Shown: positions 40,817 to 50,100, counted from the stretch's first letter. The stretch is DNA of 64,000 nt from Brevibacillus fluminis (GCF_003710825.1 NZ_RHHQ01000003.1:1-64000), one strand, 5' to 3'. The notes: generated by a model from the letters alone, not told the origin. Made by a program: numbers and translations.

Positions 40817-41455
40817 TTATATTTTGGATTGGCTCGCAAAGGCGGAGATGACCGCTAAAGCAATATACAAATAACCAGTTAGCTGGTTCTGTAACCTAGC
40901 ACTCACATTCATCTGCTTTCGAATACTTGCGGCAAGGACCGCATACAGGCCATCGCTAATGAAAGCTAGGATAATAAAAATCGCTCCTAAAAGCAAAAAT
41001 TGTGCGGAGACTGATCCAGCAGAAGGTGATATGAATTGTGGAAAGAAGGCTAAAAAAAAGAGTGCTGTCTTCGGATTCATTATTTCCACGAGTGCTGATT
41101 CGTAAAAAATCTTTCCTAATTTTTTACGATGGGCTTTTGGCATTTCTGAAGCCGTGCTTTTCGATGTCGAAAATAAAGTCTTACATCCCAAATAGATCAG
41201 ATAAGCAGCACCCAAGTATTTGACGATTGAAAAGGCTGTTGCTGATGTCATCAAGATCGCAGATACTCCAATGGCACCGGCTAAAACGTGAACTGAACCA
41301 CCAAGAGCTACACCAAGAACGGATACCAAGCCCGCTTTCTTCCCTTGATCCATGCTTCTTGCCATTATATATAACACAGCTGGTCCAGGTATGATTAACA
41401 ATGTAGCAGCAGTAATAACAAATAGCCAAATCATTGAAAAATCCATATTATGCAA
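40817..41455 (-). CDS. LysE/RhtB-family amino acid exporter
   Basis: This 212-aa membrane protein has six predicted helices. The N-terminal TAATLLIIPGPAVLYIMARSMDQGKKAGLVSVLGVALG pattern with conserved GP, and the YLGAAYLIYLGCKTLF helix, are standard for LysE/RhtB exporters. NPKTALFFLAFFPQF is the third-helix signature. The gene and its divergent MocR-type neighbour are more AT-rich than surrounding DNA, suggesting recent acquisition as a pair. The true start may be the second Met (residue 4). Confidence 0.9.
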   Translation of the reverse strand: MHNMDFSMIWLFVITAATLLIIPGPAVLYIMARSMDQGKKAGLVSVLGVALGGSVHVLAGAIGVSAILMTSATAFSIVKYLGAAYLIYLGCKTLFSTSKSTASEMPKAHRKKLGKIFYESALVEIMNPKTALFFLAFFPQFISPSAGSVSAQFLLLGAIFIILAFISDGLYAVLAASIRKQMNVSARLQNQLTGYLYIALAVISAFASQSKI

Positions 41456-41555
41456 CTCCTTGTTGTAATGTAATCCTGTAAAAAAATAATATTATACAAA
41501 CTGACATACTAAAAGGTACAATAACGAGAAAATATTCATGTCAGAGGGAATGAAA

Positions 41556-42935
41556 ATGAACAATACCATTTTTACCTTCGAAGATAACGCACCAAAATAC
41601 AAACAGATTTACGAGAAATTCAAATCATTTATTGAGCAAGGCGACATTGTGGCGAATGAGAGTTTGCCCTCCATTCGTCAACTTGCAGATTCCTTACATG
41701 TAAGCCGTAATACAACACTAATGGCATATGAACTGCTTGTTGCTGAAGGCTACATTCGTGGAGAGGGCCGAAAAGGTTATGTTGTAAATGAGTTAGAGCC
41801 TCTACTATCTCAGGAGGCATACCTTCCTCATCATCAAAAGCAAACAGAGTCGACGAATCCTCCAGTCGTTACTTTCAGGGCAGATGCCGTTGATCAAACA
41901 CATTTCCCAATGAAAATTTGGAGGAGGATTGCGAATCAAGTATTAACAGTAGAGGATAGCTTTCGATATGGAGAACCATTCGGGGAAGCATGCCTGCGCG
42001 AACAAATCGCCACCTATTTGTTTCAATCACGTGGAGTGAAAACAAATGCAGATGCAGTTATTATCGGAAGCAGTACCCAACAAATGCTTGTCTATCTTGG
42101 GCATGTACTGAAGGATGAGTTCCAGAGCATTATCGTTGAAGATCCTGGTTACGACGGTGCCAGGGAAGCTTTTCAATTCCATCGTTTTCAGTTTGAAACG
42201 TTGCCTGTCTATGAAACAGGTGCTGATCTTACTCAATTAGAACAAATGAATTCACGGTTAATCTATGTAACCCCTTCCCATCAAAGCCCACTTGGAGTAA
42301 GCATGTCGATTCAACAACGGCAACTGCTGATTCATTGGGTTAACAAGATGCGTGGATATATTATCGAAGACGATTATGATAGTGAATTTCGTTATACACA
42401 AAAACCATTTCCGGCTCTTGCCTCCATTGATGCCGCCAGAGTCATTTATTTAGGGAATTTCTCAAAATCATTTCTTCCAGGAATACGTTTAACCTATATG
42501 GTGTTGCCAGAATCAGTTTTAAAAAGGTATAAAAAGTATTTTTCTCATTTTGAGACTCCCACTTCGCTTTTCAGCCAACTCACAATGGCAAAATTTATGG
42601 AATTGGGAGAGTGGAGCCGCCACATTAAACGAATGCGTCTTGTTTATAAGAGGAAAATGCTGCACTTAGTTTCTGAATTAAAAAAGCAATTTGGCCAAAA
42701 AATTTCAATTATCGGCGAGCAGTCTGGTTTGTACTTATTAATCAAAGTACACCTGAACCGTTCAGAAGAATGGCTAATCCAACAAGCTTCTTCTTATGGT
42801 GTAAAAGTGTGTCCCACCTCACTCTACTTTATCAAAAATAATACGGATGACCCAATCATTAAACTTGGATTTAGTCATCTTTCTTGTGATGAAATTGAGC
42901 TTGGTGTCGGGCTCTTAAAAAAGGCATGGATTTGA
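41556..42935 (+). CDS. MocR-type GntR/aminotransferase regulator
   Basis: This 459-aa fusion of a GntR winged helix (about 1-75; LPSIRQLADSLHVSRNTTL) and an aminotransferase-like domain has PLP Lys304 in LGNFSKSFLPGIRLTYM, and TPSHQSPLG for the cofactor. It is divergently placed from the LysE-type exporter across 100 bp, so it probably controls that exporter in response to PLP or an amino acid. The sequence is AT-rich compared with the MocR gene at 29985 and not its recent duplicate. The start at 41556 follows AGAGGG at seven bases; an ATG two codons earlier is possible. Confidence 0.9.
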   Translation: MNNTIFTFEDNAPKYKQIYEKFKSFIEQGDIVANESLPSIRQLADSLHVSRNTTLMAYELLVAEGYIRGEGRKGYVVNELEPLLSQEAYLPHHQKQTESTNPPVVTFRADAVDQTHFPMKIWRRIANQVLTVEDSFRYGEPFGEACLREQIATYLFQSRGVKTNADAVIIGSSTQQMLVYLGHVLKDEFQSIIVEDPGYDGAREAFQFHRFQFETLPVYETGADLTQLEQMNSRLIYVTPSHQSPLGVSMSIQQRQLLIHWVNKMRGYIIEDDYDSEFRYTQKPFPALASIDAARVIYLGNFSKSFLPGIRLTYMVLPESVLKRYKKYFSHFETPTSLFSQLTMAKFMELGEWSRHIKRMRLVYKRKMLHLVSELKKQFGQKISIIGEQSGLYLLIKVHLNRSEEWLIQQASSYGVKVCPTSLYFIKNNTDDPIIKLGFSHLSCDEIELGVGLLKKAWI

Positions 42936-42952
42936 TAAAAAGATTAAGAAAA

Positions 42953-42990
42953 ACCCCTTAGCAAGTTTTCGCTAAGGGGTCCTCTTTTTT
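42953..42990. terminator. Bidirectional terminator after the MocR-type gene
   Basis: ACCCCTTAGC (42953-42962) pairs perfectly with GCTAAGGGGT (42971-42980), with T-runs on both strands. Confidence 0.88.
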
Positions 42991-44196
42991 TCATTTTGAT
43001 TGAAAAAAATGCTGGTACAGCATGTCGCTGATGGCTTCTTCTACGTTGTTAAAGCCGCCTCTTGTGCCTTCGGTAGCGTTGGAGCCGTTGGTGATGAAGA
43101 TGATGCCGAAATTCTCTTCCTTGTTGAAATACATGCCGGAGTACAAGCCGTATGCATTGCCTCCGTGGCCGTGCATGCGTTTGTTTGGAATGAATTGGTC
43201 GGTGATGTGGAACTGAAGGCCGATCTCAGAGAATGCAGGGTCTACGCCTTCGTACTGCCATTGGGTGGAGAGCATCAATTCGACGGTCTCTCGCTGCAGG
43301 ATGCGGGCTCCGTTGTTTTCGCCCCCTTGCATGAAGGCGAGCATGAATTTGCTCAATTCACGGGCATTGGTGCGCAAGCCGCCCTGCGGTCCATACAACG
43401 AGCCGTTGGTGCCCGGAACATATTCGGACCAGTCGATTGGTTCCGGCTTGACGCCTTTCAGATCATCGACACCTGACTCAAAGTGACCATCTTCCCAACC
43501 GTAGATGACGCCCAGCTTGTTGATGTCACCCATCGCCTGGATATTGAAATCAGAGCTCGTCATCCCCAAAGGACGGAGAATGTGCTCGCGGCAGTATTGA
43601 TCAAAATGCTTGCCTGACAGGCGCTCCACCAGCGCTGCGACGATCATGGAGGCGAGATTGCAGTAGGCAAAGCAACGGACATCACCTGGCTTGTAGCTGC
43701 TCCACAGGCTGTCTACGTAAAGCCTGCCGCCAGGGATGAGCAAATCTTCGAGCGTCGGCGGGTTCGAATTACGTGACGCTTGCGAGAAGACGACGTACAG
43801 CTCACCGCCTCGTTCATCCTCATTCAGGCTGGACGTATGCGTCAGCAGATGGCGGAACGTAACCGGAACGTCCGGATGGTGCGGATTGCGGAAAGTGAAG
43901 CCGAGGGTATCGCTGATGTCGTCATCAAGCTGGAATTTCCCTTGCTCGTACTGCTGCATCAACGATGTCGCGACGAACAGCTTGGAGATGGAAGCGATGC
44001 GAAAGACGGTCTCTTCCGTTACCGGGAGCTCCCGATCCAAATCGGCCCAACCGTATGCGTCGGACCAGATGACCTGTTTATCCTTGACGACGGCTGCCGA
44101 TACTCCAACGATTGCAAACGTTTCCATGAGTGCGGCCATTTTTTCATCAATTTGCGTAGTGGGCGCCTTTGCGGGCGGCTGCTTCCAAAGACTCAT
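42991..44196 (-). CDS. Class C beta-lactamase-like serine hydrolase
   Basis: This 401-aa penicillin-binding-protein-fold hydrolase has nucleophile Ser69 and Lys72 in IASISKLF (SxxK), the tyrosine motif in CFAYCNLAS (YxN), and HGHGG near the C-terminus replacing KTG. No signal peptide is seen, so it acts inside the cell, probably as an esterase or D-amino peptidase rather than as a true beta-lactamase. I start at 44196, nine bases after AAGGGAG; the longer frame overlaps the CDF gene. It lies 16 bp downstream of that gene. Confidence 0.88.
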   Translation of the reverse strand: MSLWKQPPAKAPTTQIDEKMAALMETFAIVGVSAAVVKDKQVIWSDAYGWADLDRELPVTEETVFRIASISKLFVATSLMQQYEQGKFQLDDDISDTLGFTFRNPHHPDVPVTFRHLLTHTSSLNEDERGGELYVVFSQASRNSNPPTLEDLLIPGGRLYVDSLWSSYKPGDVRCFAYCNLASMIVAALVERLSGKHFDQYCREHILRPLGMTSSDFNIQAMGDINKLGVIYGWEDGHFESGVDDLKGVKPEPIDWSEYVPGTNGSLYGPQGGLRTNARELSKFMLAFMQGGENNGARILQRETVELMLSTQWQYEGVDPAFSEIGLQFHITDQFIPNKRMHGHGGNAYGLYSGMYFNKEENFGIIFITNGSNATEGTRGGFNNVEEAISDMLYQHFFQSK

Positions 44197-44212
44197 CTCG
44201 AAAAACTCCCTT

Positions 44213-45109
44213 TCAGCATGTTTTGCCTTTTGCCATGAATGGTTCCACATGGACATATACCCGTTTAATTTCAGCGAAACCGATTAATTTTCCTTCAACG
44301 GTTTCTGTCAGCCCGTGACTTTCCACTACGTTGAGATGATGATCGACGCCAATCGTCACGTCGACCAGCACAGCGCTTCCCTGATAGCGCGCACGCAGAT
44401 CAATAATTTCCCGAATCCCTTCCACTTGCTTGATTCGCTGCTCGATCTCCTTCAGCTTCTCTTCCTCGAATCCATCCATCAGCGCATGGATGGCCTGTGA
44501 CACCACCTGCCAAGCCGTATACAAAATAATGATACCGACAATGCTTGCGACGATCGCATCGGCCCAGCCCAAACCGATTCGCGTGACCACGATCCCGACC
44601 AGCGCGCTTACGCTGACTAGCGCATCGGACCGATTGTCATACGCCATCGCCATCACTGCCAGGTTGTTCGTTTTCTTGGCGATCCGCTTGTTGATCAGAT
44701 AGACGATATACATGATGACAGCGCCCGTGATCGCGACATACATCGATTCGACCGTCGGCATGGTCGCCGCTTCCCCTTGAAACAGCTTTGTTCCTGTATT
44801 TTTCAGCACATCGATCCCTACGACCGCCATGATAATTCCCGCCACCAGCGCTGCCGCCGTTTCGGCGCGGAAATGGCCGTATTTGTGATCGTGGTCTGCC
44901 GGTTTTCTCGCGATGATCATGCCAAACAGGATCGCCAGCGAGGAAATCACATCGGAAGCGTTGTTCCAACCGTCGGCAACCAGTCCCTGCGAACCGGTGG
45001 CAAGGCCGAACCCGATTTTTCCCGCTGCCAGGATGATATAGGTGAAAATGCTGATATAGACACCTCTAGTCCCCTGTTGATGACGATCTAACTCCTGCTT
45101 GTTTCGCAT
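44213..45109 (-). CDS. Cation diffusion facilitator metal exporter
   Basis: This 298-aa CDF transporter exports Zn2+, Fe2+ or Mn2+ in exchange for protons. Six helices are predicted. Metal-site residues appear in LVADGWNNASDV (helix 2) and AMAYDNRSDALVS (helix 5). The loop has the short His motif DHDHKYGHFR. The C-terminal cytosolic ferredoxin-like domain (about 210-295) contains VGVDHHLNVVESH-type His residues for dimer metal binding. The NxxxD/DxxxD pattern leaves metal choice open. It is co-transcribed with the serine hydrolase. Confidence 0.9.
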   Translation of the reverse strand: MRNKQELDRHQQGTRGVYISIFTYIILAAGKIGFGLATGSQGLVADGWNNASDVISSLAILFGMIIARKPADHDHKYGHFRAETAAALVAGIIMAVVGIDVLKNTGTKLFQGEAATMPTVESMYVAITGAVIMYIVYLINKRIAKKTNNLAVMAMAYDNRSDALVSVSALVGIVVTRIGLGWADAIVASIVGIIILYTAWQVVSQAIHALMDGFEEEKLKEIEQRIKQVEGIREIIDLRARYQGSAVLVDVTIGVDHHLNVVESHGLTETVEGKLIGFAEIKRVYVHVEPFMAKGKTC

Positions 45110-45255
45110 TTCCTTTGTTCCTGCCCTTCCCACGAGACCATACGCGCGTCTCTTTCTTCATGTCTTATGGTAAGAAATGAACCCCTTTTTAGTCCAGAGA
45201 AACGTTTTTGTGAAACCGAACAAAAGAGGCCAAGGGGCAATAAAGTTGGACGAAC

Positions 45256-45297
45256 GAAAAAACCCCCAAACCCGAATCGGCAAACGGGCTGGGGGCA
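45256..45297 (-). terminator. Terminator of the ABC exporter gene
   Basis: On the minus strand CCCCCA...TGGGGG with inner CCG/CGG pairs, followed by TTTTTT. Confidence 0.85.
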
Positions 45298-45328
45298 AAA
45301 CGCTGAAGACAGACATAAATGCAACTGT

Positions 45329-47044
45329 TTACCGGTTGAACTGGGCATGATGCAGACGGCTGTAGATACCGCCCGAGGCGACCAGCTCCTGGTGCCTGCC
45401 CTGCTCGGCGATACCGTTTTCGTTAACGACGATGATCCGGTCTGCATTTTTGATCGTAGCCAAACGGTGCGCAATGACGAGCGTCGTCCGCCCTTGCGAC
45501 AATTCAGCCAGCGATTGCTGGATCGCCGCTTCCGTCTCTGTATCCAAGGCGGAAGTCGCTTCGTCCAAGATCAAGATCGGCGGATTCTTCAAAAACATGC
45601 GGGCGATCGACAACCGTTGCTTTTGCCCGCCGGACAATTTGACGCCTCGCTCACCGATCACCGTGTCCATCCCCTCCGGCATTTTGCGGATCAGCTCATC
45701 CAGTGAAGCACGACGAGCGGCTTTCCAAATCTGCTCATCGGTCGCCTTCAGATTCCCATACGCGATATTTTCACGTATGGTGCCTGAGAACAGGAATACA
45801 TCCTGCTGGACGATCCCGATGTTTTCCCGTAAGGACTGCAGCTTGATGTTGCGAATGTCAATGCCGTCGATCGAAATCGAGCCTGCATCGACGTCATAAA
45901 AGCGCGGCAGCAGACTGCAGATCGTGGTTTTTCCTGCTCCCGATGGACCGACAAACGCGACGGTCTCGCCCGGATATATCGTCAAATTGATCCCGTTCAA
46001 GATTTTCCGCGATGGTTCATATCCAAACGATACGTTTTCAAAGTGAATGTCACCACGCACTATGTTCATCCCGACGGCATCAGGCACATCGGCGATATCC
46101 GGCTCCGTATCGATGATTTCGAGATAGCGCTTGAAGCCCGCGATTCCTTTTGGATAGCTTTCGATCACCGCATTGATTTTCTCAATCGGGCGAAAGAAAA
46201 TATTGGATAGCAGCAGGAAAGCCATGAACTCGCCCAATTCGATTCTGCCCTGAATGTAAAACCAGGCGCCACAGATCATCACGAAAATGGTGATGAGGCG
46301 CATCATCATGTAGCTGACCGAAATGCTTCTTGCCATCAGCTTGTATGCCTTTAGCTTGGTTTGGCGGAAAAGCTGATTGTCTTTGGCAAACAATTTCTTC
46401 TCGTGCTCTTCGTTGGCAAACGATTGAACGACACGGATTCCTCCGACATTGTCCTCGATCCTTGCATTAAAATTCCCAACATTCCGAAAGAGGCCGCGAT
46501 ACGTCACTGTCATCCTGCTGCCGAAAAACAGGATCATCCATGCCATAATCGGAACGATGATGAACGTCAGCAAGGCAAGCTCGAGATTGATGTTGGCCAT
46601 CAGCACAAATGCGCCGATCAGCGTCATGACGGCAATAAACACGTCCTCCGGGCCGTGGTGTGCGACTTCGCCAATTTCATTGAGATCATTAGTGATATGA
46701 CCGATCAGATGACCCGTCTTGTTATTATCGAAAAACCGGAACGATAGCTTTTGGATATGGTTGAACAGTTTTGCGCGCATGTCGGTCTCGATGTTGATGC
46801 CGAGCATGTGTCCCCAGTAAGTGACGACATAGTTGAGCACCGTATTGAGCGCGTAAACCGCAAGCAAGCCAAGGCAGGCCATGATGATGATCGGCCAGTC
46901 GCCTTTCGGCAGCAATTCATCGATAAATTTGCTCACTGCAATCGGGAACGCCAGCTCCAGCAACCCGGCGATCACCGCGCAGCTAAAGTCTAGGAAAAAC
47001 AGACCCTTGTACGGGCGATAGTACGAGAAAAACCGTTTCAGCAT
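45329..47044 (-). CDS. ABC exporter half-transporter
   Basis: This 571-aa exporter has six N-terminal helices (1-300) and a nucleotide-binding domain (about 335-570): Walker A GPSGAGKTT, signature LSGGQKQRLSIAR, Walker B ILILDEATSALD, H-loop LVIAHRLAT. It is probably a homodimeric lipid or drug exporter. The start at 47044 follows GGGAGG with a 10-base spacer; the 27 extra upstream codons are unlikely. It is not close in sequence to the exporter at 28027 beyond family level. It is monocistronic. Confidence 0.92.
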   Translation of the reverse strand: MLKRFFSYYRPYKGLFFLDFSCAVIAGLLELAFPIAVSKFIDELLPKGDWPIIIMACLGLLAVYALNTVLNYVVTYWGHMLGINIETDMRAKLFNHIQKLSFRFFDNNKTGHLIGHITNDLNEIGEVAHHGPEDVFIAVMTLIGAFVLMANINLELALLTFIIVPIMAWMILFFGSRMTVTYRGLFRNVGNFNARIEDNVGGIRVVQSFANEEHEKKLFAKDNQLFRQTKLKAYKLMARSISVSYMMMRLITIFVMICGAWFYIQGRIELGEFMAFLLLSNIFFRPIEKINAVIESYPKGIAGFKRYLEIIDTEPDIADVPDAVGMNIVRGDIHFENVSFGYEPSRKILNGINLTIYPGETVAFVGPSGAGKTTICSLLPRFYDVDAGSISIDGIDIRNIKLQSLRENIGIVQQDVFLFSGTIRENIAYGNLKATDEQIWKAARRASLDELIRKMPEGMDTVIGERGVKLSGGQKQRLSIARMFLKNPPILILDEATSALDTETEAAIQQSLAELSQGRTTLVIAHRLATIKNADRIIVVNENGIAEQGRHQELVASGGIYSRLHHAQFNR

Positions 47045-47133
47045 GTAAAATGATCCTCCCATCTCCCAATGTAAGAAAAGCTTCTGATCGAAGCCTTTGT
47101 AAGGAAGCTGGTTCGTTGAAAACACGTTTCAAT

Positions 47134-47174
47134 AACCTGGCTACGCCAAGCTTTTTGGCGGAGTCGCGGTTGCA
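47134..47174 (+). repeat. 41-bp hairpin element, copy C
   Basis: This is the copy closest to consensus. AACC/GGTT, GGCT/AGTC (one G-T) and CGCCA/TGGCG pair in order around AGCTTT. The plus-strand element ends one base before the T-run of the sodA terminator (read on the minus strand) and lies upstream of the ABC exporter. Confidence 0.8.
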
Positions 47175-47175
47175 C

Positions 47176-47219
47176 TAAAAAAACGATTGCCCGGCCGAAA
47201 GATAGGCCGAGCGATCGCC
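47176..47219 (-). terminator. Terminator of sodA
   Basis: On the minus strand GCGATCGCTCGGCC pairs with GGCCGGGCAATCGT (mismatches tolerated) around TATCTTTC, followed by seven T. Confidence 0.88.
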
Positions 47220-47247
47220 TTTTTGAGACTGACTCAGGTGTGCGGGA

Positions 47248-47856
47248 TTACTTCGCTGCGCTGTAGCGCTTGCTTACTTCATCCCAGTTTACAACGTTCC
47301 AGAACGCACCGATGTAGTCAGGGCGTTTGTTTTGGAATTTCAGGTAGTACGCGTGCTCCCAAACATCCAGACCGAGGACAGGCGTTTTGCCTTCGAACAG
47401 CGGGCTGTCTTGGTTAGGAGTGGACGTGATAGCCAATTCGCCGCCATCGACGATCAGCCAAGCCCAACCGGAACCGAAACGAGTGGTTGCAGCTTTTGCG
47501 AATTCAGCTTTGAAGTTGTCAAAGCTGCCGAATTTGGTGTTGATTGCGTCAGCCAATTCTCCGCTTGGAGCGCCGCCGCCGTTTGCACTCAGGATTTCCC
47601 AGAAGAGAGTGTGGTTAGCATGTCCACCACCGTTGTTGCGAACTGCGGTGCGGATTGCTTCTGGAACTGCATCCAAGTTCGCGATCAGCTCTTCGATGCT
47701 TTTCGCTTGTAGGTCAGCGTGACCTTCCAAAGCTGCGTTCAGGTTATTTACATAAGTAGCGTGGTGACGGTCATGGTGGATTTCCATGGTCAGCGCGTCG
47801 AAATGCGGTTCCAAAGCGTTAAATGCGTAAGGCAATGCAGGCAGTTGATGTGCCAT
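47248..47856 (-). CDS. sodA: Superoxide dismutase (Mn/Fe family)
   Basis: This 202-aa cytosolic enzyme dismutates superoxide to H2O2 and O2. Metal ligands are H27 (EIHHDRHH), H82 ([10 protein letters not shown]), D164 and H168 ([11 protein letters not shown]). The residue pattern around GGGHANHT and the length suggest the manganese form. The start at 47856 follows AAGGAGGAG; the longer frame begins within the leader. A consensus promoter lies upstream and its own terminator downstream. Confidence 0.97.
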   Translation of the reverse strand: MAHQLPALPYAFNALEPHFDALTMEIHHDRHHATYVNNLNAALEGHADLQAKSIEELIANLDAVPEAIRTAVRNNGGGHANHTLFWEILSANGGGAPSGELADAINTKFGSFDNFKAEFAKAATTRFGSGWAWLIVDGGELAITSTPNQDSPLFEGKTPVLGLDVWEHAYYLKFQNKRPDYIGAFWNVVNWDEVSKRYSAAK

Positions 47857-47899
47857 AGTACAATCTCCTCCTTTTTGTATGTACCTCAATTTCATCTCA

Positions 47900-47928
47900 A
47901 TTATAAACGATACCCCTTACTAATGCAA
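47900..47928 (-). promoter_or_regulatory. SigA promoter of sodA
   Basis: On the minus strand TTGCAT (47923-47928) and TATAAT (47900-47905) are separated by 17 bp, about 44 bp before the start codon. Confidence 0.72.
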
Positions 47929-48059
47929 CAAATCAGTCGGTAAAGTATATTAACAAGCTGTGCCAACCAACATTAACCTGTAAGTATAAGTCTTGCAATG
48001 AAACGGTGAAGTGCTAAACTGGAGATTGTTTGACTTTTACGGAAACGTGGGTGTACGAA

Positions 48060-48827
48060 ATGGATTTAGATTTGACAACAGTGCTGCTATTGGCATTGTT
48101 CGGCTTTGTCGCAGCGTTTATCGACAGCTGCGTTGGCGGAGGCGGACTGATTTCGCTGCCAGCCTTGGTCGGTTTGGGCATACCGATGCATTTGGCCCTT
48201 GGCACGAATAAGCTTGCCAGTACCTTTTCATCCTTTACCAGTTCGGCCACATTTATTAGTATGGGCAAGTATGACAAAAAATTAATGCTGATGCTTTTTC
48301 CAGTTTCTTTCATTGGCTCGCTCATTGGGGCAAAAGCGGTGCTGTTTATTTCCGACTCCGTGCTTCGCACGCTGATCATTGTAATGCTCGCCGCGATTTT
48401 TGTTTATACGCTCATTAACAAAAAATTCGGCAAAGAGACGCAGTTTAAAGGGTTTACCAGCTTCACGCTGGGGCTCGGGATTCCTTTCGCGTTCATCATC
48501 GGGTTTTATGACGGCTTTTTTGGACCAGGCACCGGTTCATTCCTGATCTTCGTCATGGTGCTCTTGTTCGGCTACGATTTCGTCATCGGGGCCGGAAACG
48601 GACGCATTCTCAATTTTGCCAGCAATTTAGCCGCACTTTTACTCTTTTTATTCGAAGGCAAAGTATTGATCCTGCCAGGTCTTACGATGGGTGTTGCGAT
48701 GATTCTCGGAGCGACGCTGGGGACACGGATGGCGGTAAAGACCGGAGTCAAATATGTGCGTCCGCTCTTCATGCTTGTGTCGATTACCTTGATGGGAAAA
48801 ATGATTTATGAGTTAATTTGGAAATAG
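48060..48827 (+). CDS. TSUP/TauE-SafE family permease
   Basis: This 255-aa membrane protein has eight predicted helices in two related halves. The first has FVAAFIDSCVGGGGLISLPALVGLG and the second FIIGFYDGFFGPGTGSFLIF, the glycine-rich repeats typical of the TauE/SafE (TSUP) family that move sulfur-containing or organic anions. The start at 48060 is chosen because residues from there begin the first helix; the ribosome site is weak. Direction and substrate are unknown. Confidence 0.87.
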   Translation: MDLDLTTVLLLALFGFVAAFIDSCVGGGGLISLPALVGLGIPMHLALGTNKLASTFSSFTSSATFISMGKYDKKLMLMLFPVSFIGSLIGAKAVLFISDSVLRTLIIVMLAAIFVYTLINKKFGKETQFKGFTSFTLGLGIPFAFIIGFYDGFFGPGTGSFLIFVMVLLFGYDFVIGAGNGRILNFASNLAALLLFLFEGKVLILPGLTMGVAMILGATLGTRMAVKTGVKYVRPLFMLVSITLMGKMIYELIWK

Positions 48828-48840
48828 CTTTTTGCTGCTT

Positions 48841-48874
48841 AGCCACCTTTTCCTGCTGGGGAGGTGGCTTTTTT
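48841..48874 (+). terminator. Terminator of the TSUP gene
   Basis: AGCCACCT..TCC pairs with GGG.AGGTGGCT, followed by TTTTTT. Confidence 0.88.
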
Positions 48875-48891
48875 GTTTGGATGAGAAGTCA

Positions 48892-49146
48892 GGCTTTGGT
48901 GGAGGCGAGGGGATTTTCGGAAAAAAGCTCCACGGAAGCTCTGACGATGCCTGCTGAGGGTGGGAAAGACCGGCTCCGCGGAAAAAGGGAAACCGCGCCC
49001 CAAAGCCACACGCTGCGCGGCGGGTGTATCTCCACGATGATATGTGACGCGAAAGACGTTTCCCTTTTTCCGCTCCGCCTGGCGGGCATCGCCAAGGCTT
49101 CCGTTCCGCTTTTTTCCGAAAATCCCTTCACTGCAGCCGTGCTTCT
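48892..49146. repeat. Long inverted-repeat element, copy 1 (about 255 bp)
   Basis: Two arms of about 90-105 bp are complementary around a centre at 49003-49060. The outer arm GGGATTTTCGGAAAAAAGC recurs inverted as GCTTTTTTCCGAAAATCCC, and the inner arm CGGAAAAAGGGAAAC recurs inverted as GTTTCCCTTTTTCCG. The left arm carries about 16 extra bases. The central AAAGCCACACGCTGCGCGG is shared with copy 2 at 61961. ORFs across it are unsupported by ribosome sites. It lies just after a terminator and before the EVE gene end. Confidence 0.8.
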
Positions 49147-49232
49147 CCGCTGCTCGGATATTGGGAGTTGTTGCTTCGGTTCCCTCGCGGCGTTACTCGA
49201 AGGTACAAAAACAACTTTGCGGTTTTTTTCAC

Positions 49233-49673
49233 CTATGAGTATTCCTTTACTCCCATCGCTTCTGCGATTACCGCGAAATCGGTTTGATCAATTTCGAAGT
49301 GCCCTGTCCGGAAGCGATAGCCCCAGTTTCGGTTTTCTTTGGTGAAATTCATTTTGTGTAAGAGTGGATGAATCGGGGCTTCCGTGCATGCATAATAATG
49401 TATGTCGCGGCGGAAGGGAATGAAGGTTTCGCTCATTTGGTATTCGTATACGGAATCGTCTTTCACGTTTCCAATTGCGGTGAAAGCCTGAAGCGGTTCT
49501 CCGTTGGATAAGTCGGTTTTGGGTGAATAATAAATGAGCCAATCCCCTTGCCGCATCCGTTTCAATGGAGCGGCTTTTCCGTGGCAAAGCTGGGCGAACC
49601 CGCCTGCTACTCCTCTTGCGACATGCGATTTCGATACGACTCCGATCCAGTAACGCGTTTTGGGTGTTTCCAT
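49233..49673 (-). CDS. EVE-domain protein (UPF0310-like)
   Basis: This 146-aa single-domain protein of the EVE/PUA-like fold has the N-terminal block RYWIGVVSKSHVARGVAGGFAQ with conserved Trp, the basic RMRQGDWLIYYSP segment, and the C-terminal NRNWGYRFRTGHFEIDQTDF. EVE/YTH-like domains bind modified bases in DNA or RNA. GGAGGATGCTGC before the ATG at 49673 fixes the start; the 30 extra residues of the longer frame are unlikely. It is monocistronic. Confidence 0.88.
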   Translation of the reverse strand: METPKTRYWIGVVSKSHVARGVAGGFAQLCHGKAAPLKRMRQGDWLIYYSPKTDLSNGEPLQAFTAIGNVKDDSVYEYQMSETFIPFRRDIHYYACTEAPIHPLLHKMNFTKENRNWGYRFRTGHFEIDQTDFAVIAEAMGVKEYS

Positions 49674-49789
49674 GCAGCATCCTCCTGCCTTACGTTTGAG
49701 ATGTGTGCTTCTTGTATATTCATGATAACAGCACACTACTGACAGCGTATTGTCAGCAGCCAAACAGAAATTTCTCGATTGTATTAGGA

Positions 49790-49830
49790 AACCTGGCTAC
49801 GCCGTGTTTTTTGGTGGAGCTGCGGTTGCA
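49790..49830 (+). repeat. 41-bp hairpin element, copy D
   Basis: Same ends and length as copies A-C. Here CGCC pairs with GGTG and GGCT with AGCT, both kept by G-T wobbles. It ends one base before the A-run that is the T-run of the minus-strand terminator at 49832. Confidence 0.8.
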
Positions 49831-49831
49831 T

Positions 49832-49866
49832 AAAAAAAACCAGCGCGGTTTTACCCGTACTGGTTG
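49832..49866 (-). terminator. Terminator of the yneF unit
   Basis: On the minus strand AACCAG-TA-CGGGT..ACCG-CG-CTGGTT is followed by eight T. Confidence 0.82.
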
Positions 49867-49911
49867 TTTCTTACACTCGTTCTTCTTTTGCAAAACACGC
49901 CGCAAGCGGCA

Positions 49912-50100
49912 TTAATCGTCTTTTCCTTTGCGCTCCTTGATGCGGAGCACGATGCCGTCGATGATAATTCCCACGCCAAACAGATACACAGGGGCAGCAA
50001 TCCTGAGACCAGTGCTGATCGGCGCATCTTTCATAAAGTAAACGATCAGGACACCCACAATAAACCCTATCATTGCGAAACGCAAACGGGTGGTTGCCAC
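49912..50100 (-). CDS. Small two-TM membrane protein
   Basis: This 62-aa protein has two hydrophobic helices (about 8-23 and 35-50) joined by a short polar loop, and a basic tail RIKERKGKDD on the cytosolic side. No family is recognised. It lies 18 bp after yneF in the same orientation with AGGGA before its start, so it is probably co-transcribed with it. Confidence 0.65.
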   Translation of the reverse strand: MATTRLRFAMIGFIVGVLIVYFMKDAPISTGLRIAAPVYLFGVGIIIDGIVLRIKERKGKDD

